In this document: one piece after another, positions 55,097 to 63,165 of the stretch
How positions within the stretch are numbered: the first letter of the stretch is position 1
Layout: every line of letters begins with the position of its first letter
Assembly (NCBI GenBank): GCA_963701735.1
Contig: CAVPBI010000032.1
Coordinates: forward strand, 124,001 to 188,000
Source: CAWABB01 sp963701735
GTDB taxonomy: Bacteria; Bacteroidota; Ignavibacteria; UBA10030; UBA6906
DNA length: 64,000 bases
Reading direction: 5' to 3'
Translations under genes and position numbers: made by a program
The notes under the pieces: model-generated
Told to the model about the DNA's origin: nothing
Seen by the model: only the letters and a program-made list of their open reading frames with translations
The model's database searches: none

Positions 55097-57771
55097 CGCC
55101 CTCCTGGAAAGCGGTCGCCCTCCCGGCGCTTGTGGCCGTGGCTGCGGGACTGCTTCTCGTCGCAAGCCTGCCCGCGCTCGAAGACGGCGTGACGCGCGGG
55201 AAGTACGCGGTGCGCGGTCCGATCCCCGCGGACACCAACATCGTTCTCGTGTACATCGACGATCAGGCCGTCCAGACACTCGGCTGGCCGGTCCGGCGGA
55301 ACTTCTACGCTCTCATGGTCACCGTGCTGCGCGAGCTGAAGGTTCGCGCGATCGGACTTGAGCCGGTATTCGAGGCCCGCCAGCCTGAGTATCTGGAGTA
55401 CGATGACCTCCTTGCGACCGTCAGCGCATCGGCCGGCAATGTCGTCGCGACCTCATACTTCGACAGGGTGTCGATGGAAGGGGCCGGGCTCGAGGCGGAC
55501 AGCGTCGGCGGCGGCAGGATGCAGGCCAACGTCCGGCTCGTAGCGATGCGGGGGAAAGGGTATCATGGACCGTTCGAGGCTCTGCGCAGGTCCGTCGCTG
55601 GCGTGGGTCACGTCAACTTCACAGAACGCGGCGACGTTCCGGTGTTCATTCAGACAGGGCTCGACCTGGAGCCGTCGTTCGGCCTCGAGATGCTGAGGGT
55701 TGCGAGCGGCGGGCAGGTGAAGTTTCTTGGGGCGGGGGAGGATGGCCGTCCCGGGATCGATGATGGCCGCGTCATCGTGAGCGGGAACTCCGGCGATCGT
55801 GCGTTTGACGCGCCGGGCGGGATCGTGCGGCTCTCCTATCCGGGGCCCCTGACGTCGTTCACGCGATATCCCTTTCTCGAGGTCCTCAGGTCCTACGACG
55901 CCCTCCGGGCGGACAGGGAACCGCTCCTTCCCGTCGCACGCCTGAAGGACAAGATCGTCCTGGTCGGCCTCCTGGCCGAGGGGCGCGGGCAGTTCTTTCC
56001 CACTCCGGTTGATCCGCGAATGCCATCGCTGGCCGTGCACGCGTCGTTCGTCGACAACGCGCTGAACGGACGGCTTCCCACGCCGATACCATTCTGGCTG
56101 CTCGCGCTCGCGTTGCTTGCGTTTGCCGTCATCTGCATGCTGGCCGCGACCCGGTGTCTTCCGTTGCCTGGCGTCGGACTGATCGCTCTTGCGCTCCTCG
56201 CCTGGGCGGGGCTGTCGCAGGCTCTCTTTGCGGCTGGCTCGACCGTCCTGCCGGTGGTCCCGGCCGTGGTGATTGCCGTCGCGGCCGGCGGGTGGATGCT
56301 CGCGCGGGGTCACAGGGAAACCAGGACGACGGTGGCGGCGTTGACAGAAGAGAAGGGCCGGATCCTCGAACAGTTGCGAGATCGCGAGGCGAGAGTCGCA
56401 ATGCTCGAGCGCGAGCTGGCGGGGGCGGAGAGGGCCGGGGCCGCGGAGCGCACCAGAGAATTGCTTGAGGAAATCAGGGCGTACAAGTCCGAGATCCGGA
56501 CACTTGCCTCGCGCGCCGATGATATGGAGCCGTACGCCGCCGGCCCTTCCGTGGCAGCCGGCGCTCCTGCCGTCTTCGAAGGGATGGTGTACGCGCAGCA
56601 TGGAGCGTTGCGGCAGGTCGTTGAGTTTGTCGCCAAGATCGCGGATAGTACGGCACCCGTCTTGATCCTTGGTGAGAGCGGTACAGGGAAGGAAATGGTC
56701 GCCAGGGCGATCCACGCGCGGAGCGGCAGGAAGTCCGGCCCGTTCGTCGCGGTCAACTGCGGTGCACTCTCGGAGGGGCTTCTGGAGAGCGAGCTCTTCG
56801 GGCACGAAAGAGGAGCCTTCACGGGTGCGGTCAAGGACCGGATGGGGCGATTTGAGCTGGCCCATCAGGGCACCATCCTTCTCGACGAGATCGGGGAGAC
56901 AACCGACGGATTCCAGGTGAAGCTGTTGCGCGTCCTGCAGCGCGGCGAGTTCGAGCGCGTCGGCGGAGCGCAGACGCTGCACGCCGACGTTCGCGTCGTC
57001 GCCGCGACGAATCGGAACCTCAAGGAGCTCATCCGCACGGGGGGATTCCGGGAGGATCTCTTCTACCGGCTGAACGTCCTCACGGTGGAGATCGCTCCCC
57101 TGCGGGAGCGGAGAGAGGACATCCCGTTGCTTGTGCAGCACTTCCTCCGGAGCGAGGGCGAAGGGTTGAGCATCTCGCGGAACGTCATGGAAGCGCTCGA
57201 AGCATACAGCTGGCCCGGGAACATCCGCGAGCTCGAGAGCGCAATCCGGCGGGCCGCGCTGCTTGCGCGCGCGGATCAGCGGTCGATGATCAGCGTGAAG
57301 GATCTCACGGACGACGTCGCCGCCGCCGTTCGGGGAAGGGTCCCTCTCGAAGAGCAGATCCTCACGAGCCTGCGCGAGAAGGAGTTTTCGCGCAGCGCCA
57401 TCACGGACACGGCGACGGAGGTCGGCGGACTCAACCGGGGCACCGTCGCGGAGTATCTCCGCGGCGAAGCAATCCGTGCGTTTGTTGAACACCGGTTCGA
57501 TGTGGAGAAGGCCGTCCGTGCGGTGTCGCTCTCGGCCGAGGTGAAGGTCAACGACCGCGTCAGGAAGCGGCTGATCGACTACCTGGCGAACCTGGTCGAG
57601 GCGCTCGATCGGGGTCGTCCCTGGAACGAGGTGCGTGAGGGATTGAAACCGAAGATGAAGAATCTCCCGCAGCGGTATCACCAGTATCTTGAAGAGGCTG
57701 CAGAGGCGTATTTTCGAGGGCTCTGGCAGCTGCCCGCAGAGCCTTCTGGTGGTCCCGGGGGCGCCCTCTGA
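55093..57771 (+). CDS. Membrane-bound sigma54 activator with CHASE2 sensor
   Basis: The start at 55093 overlaps the EnvC-like stop as ATGA. The 892-residue product has an N-terminal membrane helix, a CHASE2 extracytoplasmic sensor domain (residues about 40-330; VLVYIDDQAVQTLGWPVRR, LKDKIVLVGLLAEGRGQFF), then three membrane helices. A coiled coil (about 415-475) is followed by a sigma54 AAA+ domain with GESGTGKE, GAFTGA and DEIGETTDGFQVKLLRVLQ. A C-terminal region has a helix-turn-helix-like segment (GLNRGTVAEYLRGEAI). GAFTGA shows direct contact with sigma54. A CHASE2 sensor fused to an enhancer-binding protein, in an envelope operon, suggests envelope-stress control. CHASE2 is more usual on cyclases or kinases. 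Confidence 0.88.
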   Translation: MTPSWKAVALPALVAVAAGLLLVASLPALEDGVTRGKYAVRGPIPADTNIVLVYIDDQAVQTLGWPVRRNFYALMVTVLRELKVRAIGLEPVFEARQPEYLEYDDLLATVSASAGNVVATSYFDRVSMEGAGLEADSVGGGRMQANVRLVAMRGKGYHGPFEALRRSVAGVGHVNFTERGDVPVFIQTGLDLEPSFGLEMLRVASGGQVKFLGAGEDGRPGIDDGRVIVSGNSGDRAFDAPGGIVRLSYPGPLTSFTRYPFLEVLRSYDALRADREPLLPVARLKDKIVLVGLLAEGRGQFFPTPVDPRMPSLAVHASFVDNALNGRLPTPIPFWLLALALLAFAVICMLAATRCLPLPGVGLIALALLAWAGLSQALFAAGSTVLPVVPAVVIAVAAGGWMLARGHRETRTTVAALTEEKGRILEQLRDREARVAMLERELAGAERAGAAERTRELLEEIRAYKSEIRTLASRADDMEPYAAGPSVAAGAPAVFEGMVYAQHGALRQVVEFVAKIADSTAPVLILGESGTGKEMVARAIHARSGRKSGPFVAVNCGALSEGLLESELFGHERGAFTGAVKDRMGRFELAHQGTILLDEIGETTDGFQVKLLRVLQRGEFERVGGAQTLHADVRVVAATNRNLKELIRTGGFREDLFYRLNVLTVEIAPLRERREDIPLLVQHFLRSEGEGLSISRNVMEALEAYSWPGNIRELESAIRRAALLARADQRSMISVKDLTDDVAAAVRGRVPLEEQILTSLREKEFSRSAITDTATEVGGLNRGTVAEYLRGEAIRAFVEHRFDVEKAVRAVSLSAEVKVNDRVRKRLIDYLANLVEALDRGRPWNEVREGLKPKMKNLPQRYHQYLEEAAEAYFRGLWQLPAEPSGGPGGAL

Positions 57772-57864
57772 AACACGGTAAACCTTTCCATGTCGCGGCG
57801 TGTCCAATATGATAGTGGGAATGAAGAGTCAAGTTTTTCGACATTTCTCCAGAGGCTTCTGACC

Positions 57865-58257
57865 ATGCGTACAACCATCTCTTTTCCTGAGCGCGCTCGT
57901 CCTGATTCTTGTCGTTTCCACACGTTGCGGATGCGCAGCCTTCCGGTCCGCCCGCGCAATCCGATAGCGCGCGGATTGAGCAGACGATTGCCGACATGAA
58001 AGCGAAGGTGAAGATTTCCGACGCTCAGGCGGCAAGGATCCGCCCCATTCTCCAGGAAAACATGGCTGCCATGCAGAGGGACCGGGCTGCGGGTCAGATG
58101 AACCGCGAGGCAGCCCGGGAGCGGATGCTCGGCCATGGACGAGAAGATCAAAGCGGTGCTGACCGCCGAGCAGTTGCCGTTGTACGACACATACCGCGAG
58201 GAGCGGCGCCAGATGATGCGAAACCGGATGCGTGACATGCAGGAGAGACCGCAGTGA
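57865..58257 (+). CDS. Small periplasmic Spy/CpxP-like protein, two frame shifts
   Basis: ATG 57865 opens a signal peptide which, after a shift near 57885, reads LSALVLILVVSFPHVADAQP. The mature part (RIEQTIADMKAKVKISDAQA, RIRPILQENMAAMQRDRAA) is helical, and after a second shift near 58130 ends MDEKIKAVLTAEQLPLYDTY, REERRQMMRNRM to a TGA at 58255-58257. The LTAEQ motif and the helical, Met/Arg-rich pattern fit the Spy/CpxP family of periplasmic chaperones, although weakly. The stop overlaps the GTG of the adaptor gene as GTGA. Confidence 0.55.
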
Positions 58258-59704
58258 AGCGAGCACTGATTGTCGCCGGCGCGAGTCATCGTTGTCGCGG
58301 TTGGGGCGTGGGTTGTCTTCGGGAGTGGGCGAAATGATGCTGAGCCGTCCTCGCCGGCCAGCCAGCTGCAGCGGGAGGCGAAGCTCGTTCGGGGGGATCT
58401 CGAGCTGACCGTCTCTGCCGACGGCGTCGTGCAGCCGATCAACAAGGTCGAAGTGAAATCAAAAGCGAGCGGCCAGATTCTGGAGCTGAACTTCGTCGAA
58501 GGGCAGGAGGTCACGAAAGACGAGCTGCTGATCGCCCTCGATCAGAAGACGGCGCTCAACGATTATGAGCAGGCGAAGGCGGATCTCGAGCTCGCTCAGG
58601 CGAATGTCGCCCAGCAGGAGAACAACTACCGGCGCTCCGGCGAGCTGTTCGAAAAGCACATGATCTCCCAGCAGGAGCTGGATCTGGCGAATGTCGAGTT
58701 CGTGCGGGCCAAGTCGTCGCTCGTCAAGGCCCGCGCGGCGCTGTCATCGGCCGACGAGCGCCTGCGCGACACGCGGATCCGCGCGCCCATTACGGGGATC
58801 ATCCTCACGAAGAATGTGGAGATCGGGCAGATCATCGCTTCGGGTGTGTCGAACGTGGGTGGGGGATCGTTGCTTGCGACGCTTGCCGACATGACGCAGG
58901 TATACGTCGAGACGAACGTGGACGAAGTGGACATCGGCCGGGTTGCCGTAGGGCAGACCGCAAAGGTCGTGGCGGACGCATATCCGGACGATGCATTCAC
59001 GGGCGAAGTGATCCGGATCGCGCCCCTCGGCAAAACTGCGCAGAATGTGACGGTGTTCAGCGTCATCATCCTGGTGAAGAACCGCGGCGGGCGGCTCAAG
59101 GCCGGGATGAGCGCGTCGGTGGACATCGAGATCTTCCGACGTCAGAATGTGCTCCTGGTCCCGAATGAAGCTCTCATCGATCCGAAAAGCGAGCAGGGGC
59201 GCGCGCTGATGGCCTCGCACTCGGCAGGAGATGGCGGTAGTGTCGATTCGGCCGGCGGGCCGCAGGCCCCACCCGCGGGCATGATGCCGGATCCGGGATC
59301 GTTCAGGGAGCGGATGCAGTCGATGTCGCCCGAGGAGCGCGCGAAGATGCGTGAGGAATTCCGGACACGGGTAGAGCAGATGTCGCCGGAAGAGCGTGAG
59401 CGCTTCCGCGCCATGCGCGGGGGTGGAGGAGGCGAGGGATGGAAGCCCCGGCCGCAGGTCGGGCCAGGCTCCACGGCTGGAGGAAGTGCGGCGCAGGCTC
59501 GTGATGGTCCGTGACTCGAGCGGGTTCTCCCCCAGAATGATCAGGGTCGGCGTCGCCAACTACGACTACAGCGAAGTGATGGAGGGCCTGCGCGAAGGCG
59601 ACGAAATCCAGATCACGACAGTGTCGCGCGCGAAACAGGATGCCGAAGCTTTCAATGAACGCATGAGAAGCAGGCAGGGCATGGGAGGAGTTCGCGTCCG
59701 GTGA
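58254..59704 (+). CDS. MacA/HlyD-type periplasmic adaptor, two frame shifts
   Basis: From a GTG at 58254 a membrane helix (RVIVVAVGAWVVF after a shift near 58283) leads to the adaptor domains: LVRGDLELTVSADGVVQPIN, the barrel-sandwich DALDQKT-like LLIALDQKTALNDYEQAKAD, a coiled hairpin and the TRIRAPITGIILTKNVEIGQ strand. A linker near 59290-59430 contains two copies of MSPEER and a Gly-rich loop. After a second shift near 59450 the C-terminal domain ends RVGVANYDYSEVMEGLREGD. It would link an inner-membrane transporter to an outer-membrane channel. The stop overlaps the permease GTG. Confidence 0.82.
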
Positions 59705-60918
59705 AAGCAGGAGAGAGCTTCGCCACCGCCTTCCGGGCCATCCTGGCGAACAAATTCCGGGCGCTCTTGACGATGCTGGGGATCATCATCGGCGTTGCCG
59801 CCGTGATCACGATGATAGGCATCGGGGAGGGAGCTCAGCGGGCCGTGGTGGAGCGCATTCAGTCGCTCGGGTCGAACCTCCTCTTCATTTCGCCCGGAGT
59901 GCACAGGGAAGGCGGTTCCCCCGTCACGCAGGCGGGTTCAAGCGTCCGCCTGAAAGTGAAGGATGCCGATGCCATCCGGGTGCAATCCGCGTACGTGGAC
60001 GCGGTCGTCCCGGAGCTCTCCCGACAGGCCCAGGTGAAGTACGAGAGTCGGAACTGGGGCACCAGAATCATCGGTACCGTCCCGGAGTACGAATCCGTCC
60101 GCAGCTTCCGGGCCGTCCGCGGCAGGTTCTTCAGCCATTCGGAAGAGCGTGGGGTCGCGAAGGTCTGCCTCCTCGGGGCGACCGTCGCCGAAAGCCTCTT
60201 CCCCGCGGGCGACCCGCTCGGCTCGCAGATTCGTATCCAGGGACAGACCTTCACTGTCATCGGACTCCTGGAGAGCAAGGGGCAGAGCGGGTGGCAGAAT
60301 CCGGACGACCAGATCATCGTTCCGCTCTCGACGGCCCAGCGCCGTCTCTTCGGTCTCGACTTTCTCTCCCAGATCACTGTTCGCGCGCCGAGTGACAAGA
60401 TGATGGACCAGGCGTTCCTGGACATCGAGCGGATCCTCCGGAGGGAGCACCGGCTCCGCCCGGAGTGGGACAACGATTTCACCATCAGGAACCAGGCGGA
60501 TATCATCCAGACGTTCCAGGAAACGCAGGAAACGTTCACGCTGCTGCTCGCCGGAATCGCCGCCGTGTCGCTGGTCGTCGGCGGCATCGGCATCATGAAT
60601 ATCATGCTGATTTCGGTCACCGAACGCACGCGTGAGATCGGGATCAGGAAGGCCGTAGGTGCACGGAAGCGGGACATCATGCTCCAGTTCCTGATCGAGT
60701 CCGTCGTGCTGAGCGTGGCCGGAGGAATTGTCGGCATCGGGGTCGGCATCGCCGCGTCGTTTGTGATCACCAGGTACGGCGAATGGAATCCGATTATTTC
60801 TCCGGACTCCATCGTGCTCAGCTTCCTCTTTGCCTCGTTCGTCGGGATCTTTTTCGGACTGTACCCCGCATGGAAGGCTGCGATGTCCGACACCATCGAC
60901 GCTCTGCGCTATGAATAG
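59701..60918 (+). CDS. MacB/FtsX-type ABC permease
   Basis: The 405-residue protein starts at GTG 59701 (overlap GTGA). The first helix (LLTMLGIIIGVAAVITMIGI) is followed by a periplasmic MacB-type core (residues 50-270) and three C-terminal helices with the FtsX signature VGGIGIMNIMLISVTERTRE and IGIRKAVGARKRDI. It is one half of a mechanotransmission ABC transporter that works with the adaptor encoded upstream. The ATPase gene usually found between adaptor and permease is absent here and must be elsewhere. Confidence 0.9.
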   Translation: MKAGESFATAFRAILANKFRALLTMLGIIIGVAAVITMIGIGEGAQRAVVERIQSLGSNLLFISPGVHREGGSPVTQAGSSVRLKVKDADAIRVQSAYVDAVVPELSRQAQVKYESRNWGTRIIGTVPEYESVRSFRAVRGRFFSHSEERGVAKVCLLGATVAESLFPAGDPLGSQIRIQGQTFTVIGLLESKGQSGWQNPDDQIIVPLSTAQRRLFGLDFLSQITVRAPSDKMMDQAFLDIERILRREHRLRPEWDNDFTIRNQADIIQTFQETQETFTLLLAGIAAVSLVVGGIGIMNIMLISVTERTREIGIRKAVGARKRDIMLQFLIESVVLSVAGGIVGIGVGIAASFVITRYGEWNPIISPDSIVLSFLFASFVGIFFGLYPAWKAAMSDTIDALRYE

Positions 60919-61699
60919 TCCACCCGGCGCATCAGGCGCGATGCCCTCGCGGCAACCGGTCAGCGCGGTCATCATCACGATGAACGAGGCGGTGAACATC
61001 CAGCGCTGCCTCGACTCCGTCCGGTGGTGCGATGAGGTCGTTCTGGTCGACTCCGGTAGCTCGGACGCCACCGTCGAGATCGCACGGCGGCACGGGTGTC
61101 TCGTGTCGACTCGACCGTTTACCGGCTACGGTGACCAGAAGCAGTTCGCCGTCGACCAGGCGTCGCACGATTGGATCCTCAGCATCGATGCCGATGAAGT
61201 GATTACTCCCGGACTTCGCGATGAGCTGCTCGCGTTTCTGGGGACGGGGAGCATGGACGCCGCGGGCGTGGAGATTCCGCGCACGATGGTATTCCTCGGC
61301 CGGGAATTCAAGCGCGGCGCGGAACATGCATCCCCGCTCCTCAGGATGTTCCGGCGTTCGCTGGGTGGGTTCACGTCGGCCGCGGTTCACGAGCGGATCG
61401 ATGTGCGGGGAAGGGTGACGCGCTGCGGCGGGGAGATGCTCCACTACAGCTATGTCTCGATCGAACAGTATCTTCAGAAGTTCAACGCGTACACAACGGC
61501 TGCCGCGCGAATGCAGCATGCTCAGGGCAAACGGGCCTCTGTGGCCTCGATCGTGCTGGCGTTTCCGCTCGGCTTCGTCAGGCAGTATTTCCTCAAGGGC
61601 AACTTCCTGAACGGCTATCCCGGGTTTCTCTGGGCGTTCCTCTCGGCTGTCTATCCGGTCGTGAAGTACGCGAAGCTCCGGGAACTCTCCCGCCCGTAA
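60911..61699 (+). CDS. GT2 glycosyltransferase (WaaE/KdtX-like)
   Basis: The start chosen is ATG 60911, eight bases inside the permease gene. The 262-residue product has the GT2 features VSAVIITMNEAVNIQRCLDS, VVLVDSGSSDATVEIARRHG, SIDADEVITPGLRDELL (Asp-x-Asp metal site) and GAEHASPLLRMFRRS. This arrangement is typical of the WaaE/KdtX family, which adds glucose to the LPS inner core. The C-terminal part has a membrane-associated helix (VLAFPLGFVRQYFL). Confidence 0.88.
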   Translation: MNSPPGASGAMPSRQPVSAVIITMNEAVNIQRCLDSVRWCDEVVLVDSGSSDATVEIARRHGCLVSTRPFTGYGDQKQFAVDQASHDWILSIDADEVITPGLRDELLAFLGTGSMDAAGVEIPRTMVFLGREFKRGAEHASPLLRMFRRSLGGFTSAAVHERIDVRGRVTRCGGEMLHYSYVSIEQYLQKFNAYTTAAARMQHAQGKRASVASIVLAFPLGFVRQYFLKGNFLNGYPGFLWAFLSAVYPVVKYAKLRELSRP

Positions 61700-62049
61700 G
61701 TCCCCGCCCGGGGCCAGGTCTTCTCTACCGACAGTGTTCGGTCATCGGTCTCCGGCCTTCAGGCGACGGGGGTGCACTGTCACCTCTCTCGGGCATCCCT
61801 TCGCTTCCGCGGGGTTTCTTGGGCGTCCCGCACTTCGTCTGCAGCTTCCCGCAGTTCGCCAGGCCGGCGTGTGACCTCACGCGCAACGCAAAGGGGCCGT
61901 AACTCATGAGCCTGCAAAGGGTTTGCCGGGTCACCCCACCGGCGATCTTCTCTGGCACGGCCATTGAAAGAACTATGAGCGCTGGCGCGTTCGAATTCGA
62001 ACTGCAGTCGCACATTCCAATCATCATTCAGTTTGCGGGGGAGACAGTC
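61700..62049 (+). other. Intergenic leader with hairpins (possible structured RNA)
   Basis: About 350 bases without a protein-like frame. At 61895-61962, GGCCGT and ACGGCC could close a stem around two hairpins that share two bases (GCAAA-ggg-TTTGC at 61914-61926 and GCCGG/CCGGC at 61925-61943), so they exclude each other. GCAAAGGG occurs twice, 26 bp apart (61888 and 61914). It lies about 90 bases upstream of the lipoprotein gene. In GC-rich DNA such pairing also arises by chance, and no known riboswitch class matched. Confidence 0.25.
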
Positions 62050-63048
62050 ATGAAGAAGCGCGGAGAGCTGTGGACGCTGGCAGGTCTGGCCGTGATGGGC
62101 CTTCTGATTGCCGGTTGCTCTGACAACCAGACCGGGCCGGGGGACGGCGGTGCGGCACCGCTGGGGGTGACCACAGAAAAGCAGGCGATCGAGTATTACG
62201 CTGTAAGCGACGGGTTTGTCGCGAATGATGAAGAGACCTTCGCCGACCGCGACGTGACCGCTGTCGACGCCGGCTCGTTTGGAAAGATCGATGCCGCGGT
62301 GACGCCGATCCGGTTCGGCAGGGTCATCACGGGCATCACGAAGACAGTGGAGACCACGTTCGAGCCCGGCGACGAAGTCGCGATCGCCCATATCACGAAG
62401 GACATCACCGGCATCTTCAAGATCCTCGCTGTGACGGCGGAGAACGAAACGCTGATGGTGGAAAAACCGTTCAACGACGTGTCCGAGCGCAACGTGGTGT
62501 TCAAGCGCCTCGCACGCAATCCGAACCGATTCTGGCAGAACTGGATACCGGTCTCGTCGTCGCTCGTGAGAGGCGAGACGGTGCCCCCGAACAATTCCAT
62601 CACGATCAAGCAGCTGGAGTTGATCACGGGCGACACCACGATCGTGATCACCGACCCGCTCGAGCATTACCTGTACTACGGCTGGATGGGGCAGCACCAG
62701 CTCCGCGCCAGCCTGAGGAAGTGCATGGTCCCGGAGCTGGTTGGCGGCCAGGAGGTGCGGATTCGCGTGACACTGGAGAGCACGTCGCCTGACACCGACT
62801 TCGTCGCGGTCCGATATGGCTTCAAGAACCTCAATTGGAAGAGGTTCCCGATGACAATGGTGGAGCAGCTGGAGAGCGGCGGCGTGTACACGCGTGTCTA
62901 CGAAACGGTCCGGGATCATCCGCTCTTCATGCACTACCACCGCGGCTGGTTCAACCTTGGGATCGACGCGGTGACGCACGAAACCCTGTTCGACGATCAG
63001 GCTCCGTATTCCGCGAGCTGGTGGGGGGTCCCGTACAGGGTTTTCTAG
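62050..63048 (+). CDS. Lipoprotein of unknown function
   Basis: The ATG at 62050 follows GGGGGAG and opens a lipoprotein signal (LWTLAGLAVMGLLIAGC, Cys near residue 23). A Gly/Asp-rich linker precedes 300 mature residues with many beta strands (FGRVITGITKTVETTFEPGD, EVRIRVTLESTSPDTDFVAV) and a C-terminal segment ending DDQAPYSASWWGVPYRVF. Repeated Thr/Ile-rich strands suggest a surface-exposed beta-sandwich. No family is recognised. The gene stands alone behind a 350-bp leader and is followed by a terminator-like hairpin. Confidence 0.75.
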   Translation: MKKRGELWTLAGLAVMGLLIAGCSDNQTGPGDGGAAPLGVTTEKQAIEYYAVSDGFVANDEETFADRDVTAVDAGSFGKIDAAVTPIRFGRVITGITKTVETTFEPGDEVAIAHITKDITGIFKILAVTAENETLMVEKPFNDVSERNVVFKRLARNPNRFWQNWIPVSSSLVRGETVPPNNSITIKQLELITGDTTIVITDPLEHYLYYGWMGQHQLRASLRKCMVPELVGGQEVRIRVTLESTSPDTDFVAVRYGFKNLNWKRFPMTMVEQLESGGVYTRVYETVRDHPLFMHYHRGWFNLGIDAVTHETLFDDQAPYSASWWGVPYRVF

Positions 63049-63069
63049 TGTCGCCGCCGGTCCGCGCAA

Positions 63070-63100
63070 CGACCCCGGGCTGGAATCCAGTCCGGGGTCG
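63070..63100 (+). terminator. Hairpin after the lipoprotein gene
   Basis: A 14-bp stem with one G-T pair (63070-63083 with 63087-63100; core CGACCCCGG/CCGGGGTCG) closes a 3-nt AAT loop 22 bases after the stop of the gene at 62050. No T-run follows. Most likely an end-of-transcript structure. Confidence 0.55.
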
Positions 63101-63117
63101 CGCATTGTCCGGCGCGG

Positions 63118-63149
63118 TTGAATATCATGCGGTGAATCTTGTATCTTGA
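63118..63149 (+). promoter_or_regulatory. Bacteroidota-type promoter candidate for the last gene
   Basis: TTG at 63118-63120 and TATCTTGA at 63142-63149 are 21 bp apart, with six of eight bases fitting TAnnTTTG. The start codon of the last gene is 16 bases further on (63166). Confidence 0.4.
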
Positions 63150-63165
63150 CAGCACAGGCGGACAC

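Noticed and set aside
59615..59626. Second operator (ACGACA-G-TGTCG) like that at 6832
   Set aside because: It lies inside the coding region of the adaptor gene and has a one-base spacer instead of four.
61888..61962. c-di-GMP (GEMM) riboswitch
   Set aside because: Only the GCAAA repeats resemble the consensus; the GGCAAACC and ACGCAAAGCC cores and the GGUUACCG receptor are missing.
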